Assembly (NCBI RefSeq): GCF_900107155.1
Contig: NZ_FNOX01000013.1
Coordinates: forward strand, 62,001 to 126,000
Reading direction: 5' to 3'
DNA length: 64,000 nt
Source of the DNA: Pseudomonas salomonii
GTDB taxonomy: Bacteria; Pseudomonadota; Gammaproteobacteria; Pseudomonadales; Pseudomonadaceae
The notes under the pieces are model-generated. The model saw only the letters and a list, made by a program, of their open reading frames with translations. It searched no databases and was not told where the DNA came from. Shown piece after piece: positions 10,811-19,506 of this stretch. Numbering within the stretch: position 1 is the stretch's first letter; each line of letters begins with the position of its first letter. The translations under genes and the position numbers were made by a program.

Positions 10811-13633
10811 ATGAGCCTGCCTGCTGCTTTCCTGAGCGACGTCGCACAACTGATCCCGAAAGATCGTCGCTTCGACGACCCTCTTTCCACCCTCGCCTTC
10901 GGCACTGACGCCAGCTTTTACCGACTGATCCCACAGCTGGTGGTTCGCGTGGAGTCGGAAGACGAAGTCGTGGCGCTGCTGCATCTGGCCCAGCGCGACC
11001 GCATCCCCGTGACCTTCCGCGCAGCCGGCACCAGCTTGTCCGGCCAGGCCATCAGCGACTCGGTGCTGATCGTGCTGGGTGACAATTGGAACGGCCGCGA
11101 AATTCGTGGCCAAGGCACACAGATTCGCCTGCAACCCGGCGTGATCGGCGCCCAGGCCAATGCGTGGCTGGCGCCGTTCGGGCGCAAGATCGGCCCGGAC
11201 CCGGCCTCGATCAACGCCTGCAAGATCGGCGGCATCGTCGCCAACAATGCCAGCGGCATGTGCTGCGGCACCGCGCAAAACACCTATCACACCCTGGCCG
11301 GCATCCGCCTGGTGCTGGCTGATGGCAGCCGCCTGGATACCGAGGACGCGGCCAGTGTCAGTGCCTTTCGCCAACAGCATGGCGAACTGCTGGAGCGCCT
11401 GGCCACGCTGGGCCGGGAGACGCGGGCAAACGTCGAACTGGCTGCAAAAATCCGCCACAAATACCGTCTGAAAAACACCACCGGCCTGTCACTCAACGCC
11501 TTGGTGGATTTCGATGAACCCCTGGATATCCTCAGCCATTTGCTGGTGGGCTCCGAAGGCACCCTCGGTTTTATCAGCGCAGTCACCTACGACACCGTGA
11601 TCGACCACCCGAACAAGGCCTCAGCGCTGATTGTGTTCCCGGATGTGGAAACCTGCTGCAATGCCGTAACGGTGCTCAAAACCCAACCTGTCTCCGCCGT
11701 TGAACTGCTGGACCGGCGCAGCATGCGCTCGGTGCAGGACAAACCGGGCATGCCGGCTTTCGTACAACAGTTATCGGAAAACGCCTGCGCGCTATTGATC
11801 GAATCGCGGGCCGCGTCGCCATCACTGCTGCAGGAACAACTGGCGCTGATCATGGCCTCCCTGGCCGCTTTCCCGGTGGAAGAACAGGTCGACTTCACCC
11901 AGGACCCGCTGGAAAACGCCCGCCTGTGGGCCATCCGCAAAGACACCTTCCCAGCCGTCGGCGCCGTGCGTAAAACCGGCACCACGGTGATCATCGAAGA
12001 CGTGACCTTCCCGGTCGAGCAACTGGCTATCGGTGTAAACCGCTTGATCGAGCTGTTCGACAAACATCACTACGACGAAGCCATCCTTTTCGGACACGCC
12101 CTGGAAGGCAATCTGCACTTTGTGTTCACCCAAGGCTTCAACAGCGCGGAAGAAGTCGCACGCTACCAGGCGTTCATGGACGACGTCGCACAGCTTGTGG
12201 CGGTGGAATTCGGCGGTTCGCTGAAAGCCGAACACGGCACCGGCCGCAATATGGCGCCCTTCGTCGAGCTGGAATGGGGCAGCGATGCCTACCAGTTGAT
12301 GTGGCAGCTCAAACGCCTGCTCGACCCCAACGGCATTCTTAACCCTGACGTGGTGCTGAGCGAAGACCCGCAAATCCACCTCAAGCACCTTAAGCCACTG
12401 CCCGCCGCCGACGAGCTTGTGGATAAGTGCATCGAGTGTGGTTTTTGTGAACCAGTGTGCCCTTCCAAAGGCCTGACACTCAGCCCGCGCCAGCGCATCG
12501 TGATCTGGCGCGATATCCAGGCGAAGAGACGCGCAGGCGTCGACACCACCGAACTGGAAGCCGCCTACCACTACCAAGGCATCGACACCTGCGCCGCCAC
12601 CGGCTTGTGCGCGCAACGCTGCCCGGTGGGAATCAATACCGGCGACCTGGTGAAAAAACTGCGCACCCGCGATGCCGACCGTACGAAAACCGCCGACTGG
12701 CTGGCCAGCCATTTCGCCACGGCCATGCAAGGTGCGCGCTTTACCCTGCATGTGGCCAATGGCGCGCGCATGCTGCTGGGCGCGCCCCGCCTGGCGAAGC
12801 TCTCGGCCAAAATCACGCAGCTGTCCAAAGGGCAGATTCCGCAGTGGACCAACGCCATGCCGCAGCCGGAAAAAGCCATCCGCTTCAGCCCGGCAGTGAA
12901 TGACGAGCGCCCGCGCGTGGTTTACCTGGCCGCCTGCGTCTCACGCGCCATGGGCCCATCAGCCGACGATAAAGAGCAAATGTCGCTGTACGACAAAACC
13001 CGCGGCCTGCTGGAAAAAGCCGGTTACCAAGTCGTGTTCCCCGACAACCAGGACAGCCTGTGCTGCGGCCAGCCATTCGCCTCCAAAGGCTACGCCGAAC
13101 AAGCCGAACACAAGCGCCAGGAACTGATCGGCGCCCTGCTCCACGCCAGCCGTGGCGGCCTCGACCCGATCTACTGCGACACCAGCCCCTGCACCCTGCG
13201 GCTGGTGCAAGACCTCGGCGAAACCCGCCTGGACCTCTACGACCCGGTGCGCTTTATCCGCACCCACCTGATGGACCGCCTCGACTTCACCCCACAGCAA
13301 GCCCCGATCGCCGTGCACGTCACCTGCAGCACCCAGCACCTGGGCGAAAGCCAGGCCTTGATCGACCTTGCGCGGCGCTGCGCCACCACCGTGGTGATCC
13401 CGGAAGGCATTCACTGCTGTGGCTTCGCCGGCGACAAAGGCTTCACCACCCCGGAACTCAACGCCCACTCACTGCGCTCGCTCAAGGACGCGGTGCAACA
13501 TTGCAGCGAAGGCATTTCCACCAGCCGCACCTGCGAGATCGGCCTGAGCCAGCATGGCGGCATTGATTACCACGGCCTGGTGTACCTCGTGGACCGCGTC
13601 ACGCAGGCCCGCGCCCATGAAACCTGCAAATAA
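10811..13633 (+). CDS. lldE: FAD- and Fe-S-dependent D-lactate dehydrogenase (Dld/LldE type)
   Basis: Membrane-associated oxidoreductase that oxidises D-lactate to pyruvate and passes electrons to the respiratory chain. It is 940 residues. The FAD-binding PCMH domain is at about 40-270, with FRAAGTSLSGQA and CKIGGIVANNASGMCCG; the C-terminal FAD oxidase domain follows. Two 4Fe-4S motifs (CIECGFCEPVCP, about 538; CAATGLCAQRCP, about 597) come next, then the CCG domain pairs (CCGQPF, CCGFAGDKGF). GGAGG lies 7 bases before the ATG. It follows lldP by 72 bases; the L-lactate dehydrogenase gene lldD is absent. A 2-hydroxyglutarate or glycolate substrate cannot be excluded by sequence alone. Confidence 0.9.
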   Translation: MSLPAAFLSDVAQLIPKDRRFDDPLSTLAFGTDASFYRLIPQLVVRVESEDEVVALLHLAQRDRIPVTFRAAGTSLSGQAISDSVLIVLGDNWNGREIRGQGTQIRLQPGVIGAQANAWLAPFGRKIGPDPASINACKIGGIVANNASGMCCGTAQNTYHTLAGIRLVLADGSRLDTEDAASVSAFRQQHGELLERLATLGRETRANVELAAKIRHKYRLKNTTGLSLNALVDFDEPLDILSHLLVGSEGTLGFISAVTYDTVIDHPNKASALIVFPDVETCCNAVTVLKTQPVSAVELLDRRSMRSVQDKPGMPAFVQQLSENACALLIESRAASPSLLQEQLALIMASLAAFPVEEQVDFTQDPLENARLWAIRKDTFPAVGAVRKTGTTVIIEDVTFPVEQLAIGVNRLIELFDKHHYDEAILFGHALEGNLHFVFTQGFNSAEEVARYQAFMDDVAQLVAVEFGGSLKAEHGTGRNMAPFVELEWGSDAYQLMWQLKRLLDPNGILNPDVVLSEDPQIHLKHLKPLPAADELVDKCIECGFCEPVCPSKGLTLSPRQRIVIWRDIQAKRRAGVDTTELEAAYHYQGIDTCAATGLCAQRCPVGINTGDLVKKLRTRDADRTKTADWLASHFATAMQGARFTLHVANGARMLLGAPRLAKLSAKITQLSKGQIPQWTNAMPQPEKAIRFSPAVNDERPRVVYLAACVSRAMGPSADDKEQMSLYDKTRGLLEKAGYQVVFPDNQDSLCCGQPFASKGYAEQAEHKRQELIGALLHASRGGLDPIYCDTSPCTLRLVQDLGETRLDLYDPVRFIRTHLMDRLDFTPQQAPIAVHVTCSTQHLGESQALIDLARRCATTVVIPEGIHCCGFAGDKGFTTPELNAHSLRSLKDAVQHCSEGISTSRTCEIGLSQHGGIDYHGLVYLVDRVTQARAHETCK

Positions 13634-13758
13634 AACAGAACCCCTGCGTGCCGGCGCAGTCATTTGAATAGGCCTCGGCGAACGAGGCTCACCCGTGACC
13701 TCGCTGGCTGCCCCGCCTCGGCGCAGCATCGAGCCTTATTTGCTCAAGGAGATACCCC

Positions 13759-14037
13759 ATGAAGCGTACTGCTCTTGCTGGCGTGTTCATCACCGCCGCG
13801 ATGTTGGCCTCGCCTGTTTTTGCTGCCGGCGAGCCGGACCTGTGCAAAATCAACCTGGATAAAATCAACAACGGCCAAGCCCTGCTCGCCACCGACACCA
13901 GTGGCAAAAAAGGCGAAATCGACACCGCCGTGTCCCAGGCCAGAGCCGCGCACGCCGCTGGCGATGACAAGAAGTGCATCGAGATCACCTCCAAGGCCCT
14001 GCAAGATCTGCAGAACGGCGACAAAGGCGGCCAATAA
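13759..14037 (+). CDS. Small secreted protein of unknown function
   Basis: 92 residues with a clear Sec signal peptide (MKRTALAGVFITAAMLASPVFA, cleavage after Ala about 22). The mature part is helical and has two cysteines (in DLCKIN and KKCIEI), which could form one disulfide in the periplasm. AAGGAG is 9 bases before the ATG. I recognise it as a conserved-looking Pseudomonas hypothetical without a known role. It ends before a UUCG-type hairpin and the ssrA gene. Confidence 0.8.
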   Translation: MKRTALAGVFITAAMLASPVFAAGEPDLCKINLDKINNGQALLATDTSGKKGEIDTAVSQARAAHAAGDDKKCIEITSKALQDLQNGDKGGQ

Positions 14038-14054
14038 GCGGCTCACTCGCTGAG

Positions 14055-14074
14055 GGCCAACCTTCGGGTTGGCC
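14055..14074 (+). terminator. UUCG-loop hairpin after the small secreted protein gene
   Basis: GGCCAACC-TTCG-GGTTGGCC, a perfect 8-bp stem with a stable tetraloop, 18 bases after the stop codon and upstream of ssrA. The T tract is short (TTCC), so moderate confidence. Confidence 0.6.
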
Positions 14075-14141
14075 TTCCGTGACGGTTTGGCGTACACTGC
14101 ACAGGCTTGTCACTCACTAAGAAACAACGAGTTACAAGCAC

Positions 14142-14538
14142 GGGGCCGTTTAGGATTCGACGCCGGTCGCGAAACTTTAGGTGCATGCCGAGTTGGTAAC
14201 AGAACTCGTAAATCCACTGTTGCAACTTCTTATAGTTGCCAATGACGAAAACTACGGCCAGGAATTCGCTCTCGCTGCGTAAGCAGCCTTAGCCCTGAGC
14301 TTCTGGTACCTTCGGGTCCAGCAATCACCAGGGGATGTCTGTAAACCCAAAGTGATTGTCATATAGAACAGAATCGCCGTGCAGTACGTTGTGGACGAAG
14401 CGGCTAAAACTTACACAACTCGCCCAAAGCACCCTGCCCTTCGGGTCGCTGAGGGTTAACTTAATAGAAACGGCTACGCATGTAGTACCGACAGCGGAGT
14501 ACTGGCGGACGGGGGTTCAAATCCCCCCGGCTCCACCA
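14142..14538 (+). ncRNA. ssrA: Transfer-messenger RNA (tmRNA)
   Basis: 397 bases. The 5' end GGGGCCGTTTAGGATTCGACGCCGG and the 3' end GGTTCAAATCCCCCCGGCTCCACCA form the tRNA-like half. The resume codon GCC is at 14238 and the tag reading frame runs 14238-14279 with a TAA stop, encoding ANDENYGQEFALAA, a normal proteolysis tag ending in ALAA. The 3' end is the insertion point of an island whose integrase starts 173 bases downstream. Confidence 0.97.
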
Positions 14539-14549
14539 TTTGATCAACT

Positions 14550-14577
14550 AAAGACGTCCACGGACGTCTTTTTTTGT
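14550..14577 (+). terminator. ssrA terminator
   Basis: AAAGACGTCC-A-CGGACGTCTTT followed by a T run. The same sequence recurs perfectly at 21678, where it is part of the right att repeat of the island. Confidence 0.9.
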
Positions 14578-14582
14578 GCCTG
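14550..14582 (+). repeat. attL: left 33-bp direct repeat of the ssrA island
   Basis: This 33-base sequence, spanning the ssrA terminator, is identical to 21678-21710. Similarity continues in weaker form for about 40 more bases. The integrase gene lies just inside. Together they define the left end of an island integrated at the 3' end of ssrA. Confidence 0.9.
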
Positions 14583-14647
14583 AAATCCAGTAAATACGGG
14601 CGTTTCAGGGCTATTGCGGGCTTTCGAGGTTTTTTGAGTTCCGGGCG

Positions 14648-14704
14648 ATTTGGTATTCCCAATGGTATTCCCGGCTACCCGGCGCTAATCTTGGGAATAC
14701 CAAA
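14648..14704 (+). promoter_or_regulatory. Probable integrase arm-binding sites, left end
   Basis: Two direct copies of GGTATTCCC (at 14652 and 14663) and an inverted copy GGGAATACC (about 14694) lie between attL and the integrase start. The motif GGTATTCC recurs twice next to attR (21572-21592). This pattern fits arm-type sites of a tyrosine recombinase. Confidence 0.6.
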
Positions 14705-14711
14705 AGGTGTC

Positions 14712-15980
14712 ATGGAGTACTTCTCATGTGCGCTCAAACCACCCCGCCTCTCCGACCGCCAGCTCAAGGCGGTCAAACCGAAAGACAAGGATTACGTCCT
14801 CACCGATGGCGACGGGCTCCAGCTGAGAGTCAGGGTCAATCGCTCGATGCAGTGGAATTTCAACTACCGGCATCCCGTCACCAAAAATCGAATCAACATG
14901 GCCCTCGGCTCTTATCCCGAGGTTTCTCTTGCGCAAGCGAGGAAGAAAACCGTTGAGGCCAGAGAGCTGCTTGCACAGGGCGTCGACCCAAACGCTCAGC
15001 GCAATGAGCTACAGGAAGCCAAACGAGCGGAAACGGAACACACCTTCGAGAACGTGGCCACCGCCTGGTTCGAGCTGAAGAAGGATTCCGTCACGCCGGC
15101 GTATGCCGAAGACATTTGGCGCTCCCTCACACTGCATGTTTTTCCGAGCATGAAATCAACGCCTCTCTCGGAAGTCAGCGCCCCAATGGTCATCAAGCTC
15201 CTTCGTCCGATTGAGGCCAAAGGCAGCCTCGAGACAGTTAAGCGAGTGAGCCAGCGCCTTAACGAGATCATGACCTACGGGGTCAATTCCGGAATGATCT
15301 TTGCCAACCCTCTCAGCGGCATTCGAGCGGTGTTCAAGAAACCTAAGAAAGAGAACATGGCAGCGCTACCACCAGATGAGCTTCCGGAGCTCATGATGGA
15401 AATCGCGAACGCCAGCATCAAGCGGACGACCCGCTGCCTGATCGAATGGCAACTTCATACCATGACACGCCCTGCCGAGGCGGCCACCACTCGATGGGCA
15501 GACATCGACTTCGACAAACGCATCTGGACCATCCCTCCGGAGCGAATGAAAAAGCGTCGTCCGCATACAATTCCGCTGACCGAACATGCACTCTCGTTAT
15601 TGGAGACGCTCAAGCACCATAGCGGCCACAGGGAATATGTGTTCCCGTCAGATAGAAACCCGCGCACCCACGCGAATAGCCAAACAGCCAACATGGCGTT
15701 GAAACGGATGGGCTTTCAGGACCGCTTGGTCAGCCACGGCATGCGCTCCATGGCCAGCACAATCCTGAACGAGCATGGATGGGATCCGGAACTGATCGAA
15801 GTCGCGCTGGCGCATGTTGACAAGGACGAAGTTCGGAGCGCCTACAACCAAGCCATCATCGAACGCCGGCGTCCGATGATGGCTTGGTGGAGTGAACATC
15901 TCCAGAAGGCGGCCACCGGCAGCCTTTCGGCAACCGCGATCAATTACACCAGAGACTTCAACGTCGTACCGATACGCTGA
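14712..15980 (+). CDS. int: P4-type tyrosine integrase of the ssrA island
   Basis: Site-specific recombinase that should integrate and excise the island at ssrA. From ATG at 14712 it is 422 residues. The N-terminal arm-binding DUF4102 domain (about 10-90, LSDRQLKAVKP and GDGLQLRV) is followed by the SAM-like core-binding domain (about 110-210) and the catalytic domain with R253 (MTRPAEA), H342/R345 (SHGMRS), H368 and nucleophile Y378. All catalytic residues are present, so it looks intact. It reads away from ssrA into the island. Confidence 0.95.
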   Translation: MEYFSCALKPPRLSDRQLKAVKPKDKDYVLTDGDGLQLRVRVNRSMQWNFNYRHPVTKNRINMALGSYPEVSLAQARKKTVEARELLAQGVDPNAQRNELQEAKRAETEHTFENVATAWFELKKDSVTPAYAEDIWRSLTLHVFPSMKSTPLSEVSAPMVIKLLRPIEAKGSLETVKRVSQRLNEIMTYGVNSGMIFANPLSGIRAVFKKPKKENMAALPPDELPELMMEIANASIKRTTRCLIEWQLHTMTRPAEAATTRWADIDFDKRIWTIPPERMKKRRPHTIPLTEHALSLLETLKHHSGHREYVFPSDRNPRTHANSQTANMALKRMGFQDRLVSHGMRSMASTILNEHGWDPELIEVALAHVDKDEVRSAYNQAIIERRRPMMAWWSEHLQKAATGSLSATAINYTRDFNVVPIR

Positions 15981-16754
15981 GCATCCTAGAGCTGGTGGCA
16001 CCGGCGAAAAACCGTGTAACCGTATGGTGCAGTATGGGGACAGGATTCACGACTATCGCAAAACCTCCCGCACGCCTGTGCTCCTTAGTCAAAGTCCCTG
16101 AGTATGGGAAGGCTCTGCATTCCCATACTCAGGGACTCACGCTTGAATGATCTATCAGCCAACAACGACTGCGATTTTCGCACGTGATCACCCCACCGCT
16201 GAAATAGCTTGTCGTTCACCATCAAGGGAGCCGCCGAGACGAGCTTTCCAGCGCCAACTGGCGTATTTAACCTCCGATAGTCTTATTTGGATCATATAAG
16301 GCTCTTCTATGGGAACGGGGAGCGGCTGTTAGCATCGTGAAACTTTTTTCATATTCATCTAGAAAACTACCTCCCCGCTCCACCAACGCTTTTCTGGCTT
16401 TTTTTCTTTCAGCTTTTTTCTCCTAGAAAAACAGAAGCTTAAGAAAATATCGGCGTTCGAAATTAGAACTTCATCCAACTATATTGAATAGCTCCCTATC
16501 ATTTTTTCGAGGCCATTTATTCCAAAAAGGTCTTTTGTCGAAAAAACTGGGGCGTGCTTTATTGCTAACAGATGTAACGAGTTGTTTCGAATTTATTGCC
16601 GCTTTTCGGTACCGACAAGGGCTTTCTGTCGGCGAACAGGTGAGTTCCGTTCGTTCTGACGCAGTGGGTTAAGCCTGGGACATTGATGATTTTGCTTGTG
16701 TCTGTTTGGCGCAATGCAAACAAGGGATTTGTACAATTATCGAGGCTTGAACCC
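15981..16754. other. AT-rich region between the integrase and the PEPC-like gene
   Basis: 774 bases without a supported gene, clearly richer in A+T (especially 16300-16560) than the core genome. It contains the 17-bp perfect inverted repeat listed separately and probably the promoter of the three-gene operon that follows. The only open frames are short and lack a ribosome-binding site or recognisable protein. Confidence 0.6.
16094..16136. repeat. 17-bp perfect inverted repeat after the integrase gene
   Basis: GTCCCTGAGTATGGGAA and its exact complement TTCCCATACTCAGGGAC are separated by 9 bases. It lies 113 bases after the integrase stop. There is no T tract on either side. It may be a terminator variant, a recombination directionality site or the binding site of a dimeric regulator. 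Confidence 0.8.
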
Positions 16755-19442
16755 ATGAATCATGTGATCAACTCCATACTGGAAAACACGTCAACTCGCC
16801 CCTCAATCGGCCATACCAACCCCGCGTTACTGCATGACGTTCTATGGCGAGCATTGGAGCACGCACTCAAGGCAAACATGGATGATGCTTCGCAAACCCC
16901 GCACACTCGCGCCTGCCTGAGGATCTACGCCGAAATCGATACGTTGTCGTATCTGGACAAGGCTGATTCGAAACTGGCGGCGGCTCTGGGCAAGGCGTTT
17001 TTCGAATCCCGCTCCAGCAAAGACGTCGAGGCTTTCTGGAAGCTGTTGCTGATCAAGCAACTGCTGTTCGAATTGTCGGTTAGGAGTGTGGCGACCCAGA
17101 TCGCTTCGCAAGCCAGCCTGCCCCGTCAGTTGCTCACGCTCGACTCGCAGTTGATTGCAGCGCCGTCGGGGGTAAATATCAGCCTGGGGCTGCTGTGCAA
17201 AGAGACCGACCAGCTCAAGCATTCCGTCGTGCTGGTCTTGCAGAAACTGGCGCAGCACGTCGAAGACCGTGGCATGAAAAAACCCCAGGCCACTGCGCAG
17301 CTCCTGCTGGAGTTGTACAACGCCGTGTGGTCGGGCAGTAATGGCACCGATATCGAGTCGCAGATTTTTTACGCCGACAGTGTGTATGACGCGTTACCCG
17401 ACGTGCATCACGCCCTGGGCCTGGCGCCGCAGGAAAAATGGCTGACCTTGTTTACCTGGTTATACGGCGACAAAGATGGCCGCCCCTATGACACCAACCA
17501 GCACACCGAAACCCTGGTCGTGGCGCTGGAAACCGCGCTGCGCAATCGCTACATCACTGATATCGACAGCCTGATCAAGGACGGCGGCGCACGGCATCGC
17601 CTGGAAGAGATTCGCGCACGCCTGGACAAGGATCATCCCGAGCATTTCGAGCAGCCCGCCGAGCTGATCGAAGCGCTGGGTAGCATACGTTTTACTCAGC
17701 CGGCCGCCATTGACCGCTTGCTGCTGCGGGTGCATGCGTTTGGCTTTCACTACCTGGATATCGAGTTTCGTGAAAACGCTGAGATGTTCAGCAGCGTGAT
17801 CGATGAGATTCTTTCCAGTCAGTGGCTGGAAACCATCGGCCTGGGCCAGAGCCGGCACTATCATGAGCTGGATGAGCGTGCGCGCCTGGCCGCGCTTGAG
17901 GTCGCGCTGGAAGGCGACGAGTCCCAGGCTCCCGCTGCCCTGTGGCAAGACTATCTGCAACGCACCGCGTTGATTTACACCAAGAAAGCCGAGCAATACG
18001 CCGGCCAGGATTACATCGCGCTGATGGAGCAGGACCCGAGCTACATCCGCATGCACGATGCGCGCAATGCGCTCGAGCGGTTTGAAATGATCGATCGGTA
18101 TCGCGACCGCATGAAAATCCACGGGATCGCCGAATACACCTCGGCCCTCAGCACGCTGGAGGTGCTGTTCCTGATGAAGGCGGCTCAGGTGCGGGACGGA
18201 ATCGACATCGCCCTGCAACCCGAAGACCTTGCGGGTGCCGAGCGCACGCTGGCGACGGTGCATGAGGTGTACGAAAACCCGTGGTACCGCCAGCACCTGG
18301 CAACGCGAGGCAACCGCCAATACATCACGTTTGGCCCAAGCGACACCGGCAAACAAGGCGGCAAGGCCATGCACAAACTGAACATGGCTATTGCCAACCA
18401 GCACAAGCGGATCGCGGCCCGCTACGGTGTCGAGGTGGTTGTCCACGTAATCATGGGCGGGGAACACGCACGGTGTAACGGAGTGATCGCCGAGACCTTG
18501 CAGGAGTTCGGTGCGCTGGAGGGTCCGGAAACCCGCTTCATGCTGGCCGGGTGCGCGGAGATGCGCGCTAATCTGCTTACCCGCAACCAGTCCGTCAACT
18601 TCCTCAGCCAGTTGTACCGCATGCACGCCGAGCCCCAGCCGCAACCGTCCGAGGAGGTCGTTACGGGCAGGATTCAACGCTGGGCTGAGGTGGTGCGCCG
18701 CTACCAGGCGACATTCTTCGAGCATCCAGCCCTGCCTTCCCTGCTGCGGGACCTGGCGCGATTCGATGTGGTCAGGGCCACCGCCAAGGGCACCAGGCCG
18801 CCTTCTCGCATCTTTAACATCAAGGTTTTCGAGTCCCGGCCAGATGCCATTCGTGCGATTCCCTGGACCCGTGCGCTGTTGGCCGGTGGGTTACACAGCG
18901 AACTGATCGGCGTCGGGCAGTTTTCGCGAGAGCCGGCAGCGCAATTGTCGACGGCGTTTAACGAGGATGAGAGTTTTCATACCTACGTCAAAGGTATGGC
19001 CTATGCCATCGCGCGAACCGACCTGAAATGCGCCTGGCTGACCTTGACCGGCAGCATCCCGGAGAAGACCAACATCCTGGCGCTGGCTGAAGCCTTGAAG
19101 ACTGAAGCAGTCGGAACGGCAGAACAGCTGCTGGCCAGCCTGCACCTAGAAGTGATTGAAGGTAAGCGCTTCGTGTACAGAGCCATTACCGGCACCGAGT
19201 GGGTGGATCCATGGAAAATCAAGGAAAGCAGCTTGCTCAACCCGTGGCCTAGCCTCAAGGCAGAGGTCTACCGCAAAGAAAAGAACCTGAGAATCTATCG
19301 GTTGTTTCTTATCTACGCCAAAAGCAATCCCGAGTTCATCCAGTCTTCGTCGCTGAATGATTTCTACAGCGGGTTCCTCGCGGCCGCCAGTACCGATGCA
19401 GGTCTGGTCGATCCCACCAGCGCCCAACATTTCACTTGGTGA
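16755..19442 (+). CDS. Divergent PEP-carboxylase-like protein, island-borne
   Basis: 895 residues from ATG at 16755. Homology to phosphoenolpyruvate carboxylase is clear in GDKDGRP (238-244), GFHYLDIEFRE (about 330-340), ITFGPSDTGKQGG (524-536), the loop GGEHARCNG (568-576) and RAIPW (700-704). But the TAHPTE segment with the catalytic His of true PEPC is not found at its expected place (about residue 110-118, where LSVRSVATQ stands). The HGRGGTVGRGG loop is replaced so that its first Arg becomes Met567, although the second Arg is kept (R573). The C-terminal NTG is also absent (ends QHFTW). This is therefore not the housekeeping ppc; it may catalyse a different reaction on PEP or a related acid. 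It heads an operon with a 2-hydroxyacid dehydrogenase and an RraA-like protein. Confidence 0.8.
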   Translation: MNHVINSILENTSTRPSIGHTNPALLHDVLWRALEHALKANMDDASQTPHTRACLRIYAEIDTLSYLDKADSKLAAALGKAFFESRSSKDVEAFWKLLLIKQLLFELSVRSVATQIASQASLPRQLLTLDSQLIAAPSGVNISLGLLCKETDQLKHSVVLVLQKLAQHVEDRGMKKPQATAQLLLELYNAVWSGSNGTDIESQIFYADSVYDALPDVHHALGLAPQEKWLTLFTWLYGDKDGRPYDTNQHTETLVVALETALRNRYITDIDSLIKDGGARHRLEEIRARLDKDHPEHFEQPAELIEALGSIRFTQPAAIDRLLLRVHAFGFHYLDIEFRENAEMFSSVIDEILSSQWLETIGLGQSRHYHELDERARLAALEVALEGDESQAPAALWQDYLQRTALIYTKKAEQYAGQDYIALMEQDPSYIRMHDARNALERFEMIDRYRDRMKIHGIAEYTSALSTLEVLFLMKAAQVRDGIDIALQPEDLAGAERTLATVHEVYENPWYRQHLATRGNRQYITFGPSDTGKQGGKAMHKLNMAIANQHKRIAARYGVEVVVHVIMGGEHARCNGVIAETLQEFGALEGPETRFMLAGCAEMRANLLTRNQSVNFLSQLYRMHAEPQPQPSEEVVTGRIQRWAEVVRRYQATFFEHPALPSLLRDLARFDVVRATAKGTRPPSRIFNIKVFESRPDAIRAIPWTRALLAGGLHSELIGVGQFSREPAAQLSTAFNEDESFHTYVKGMAYAIARTDLKCAWLTLTGSIPEKTNILALAEALKTEAVGTAEQLLASLHLEVIEGKRFVYRAITGTEWVDPWKIKESSLLNPWPSLKAEVYRKEKNLRIYRLFLIYAKSNPEFIQSSSLNDFYSGFLAAASTDAGLVDPTSAQHFTW

Positions 19443-19506
19443 TCAGTCCCGATACCCAGGGCAACCTGGGTATCGGCAGGCGCTACCCTCCAAGAGGATC
19501 AACTGT

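Noticed and set aside
16755..19442. Housekeeping ppc gene
   Set aside because: Catalytic His motif and C-terminal NTG are not found; the gene is within an island with an integrase.
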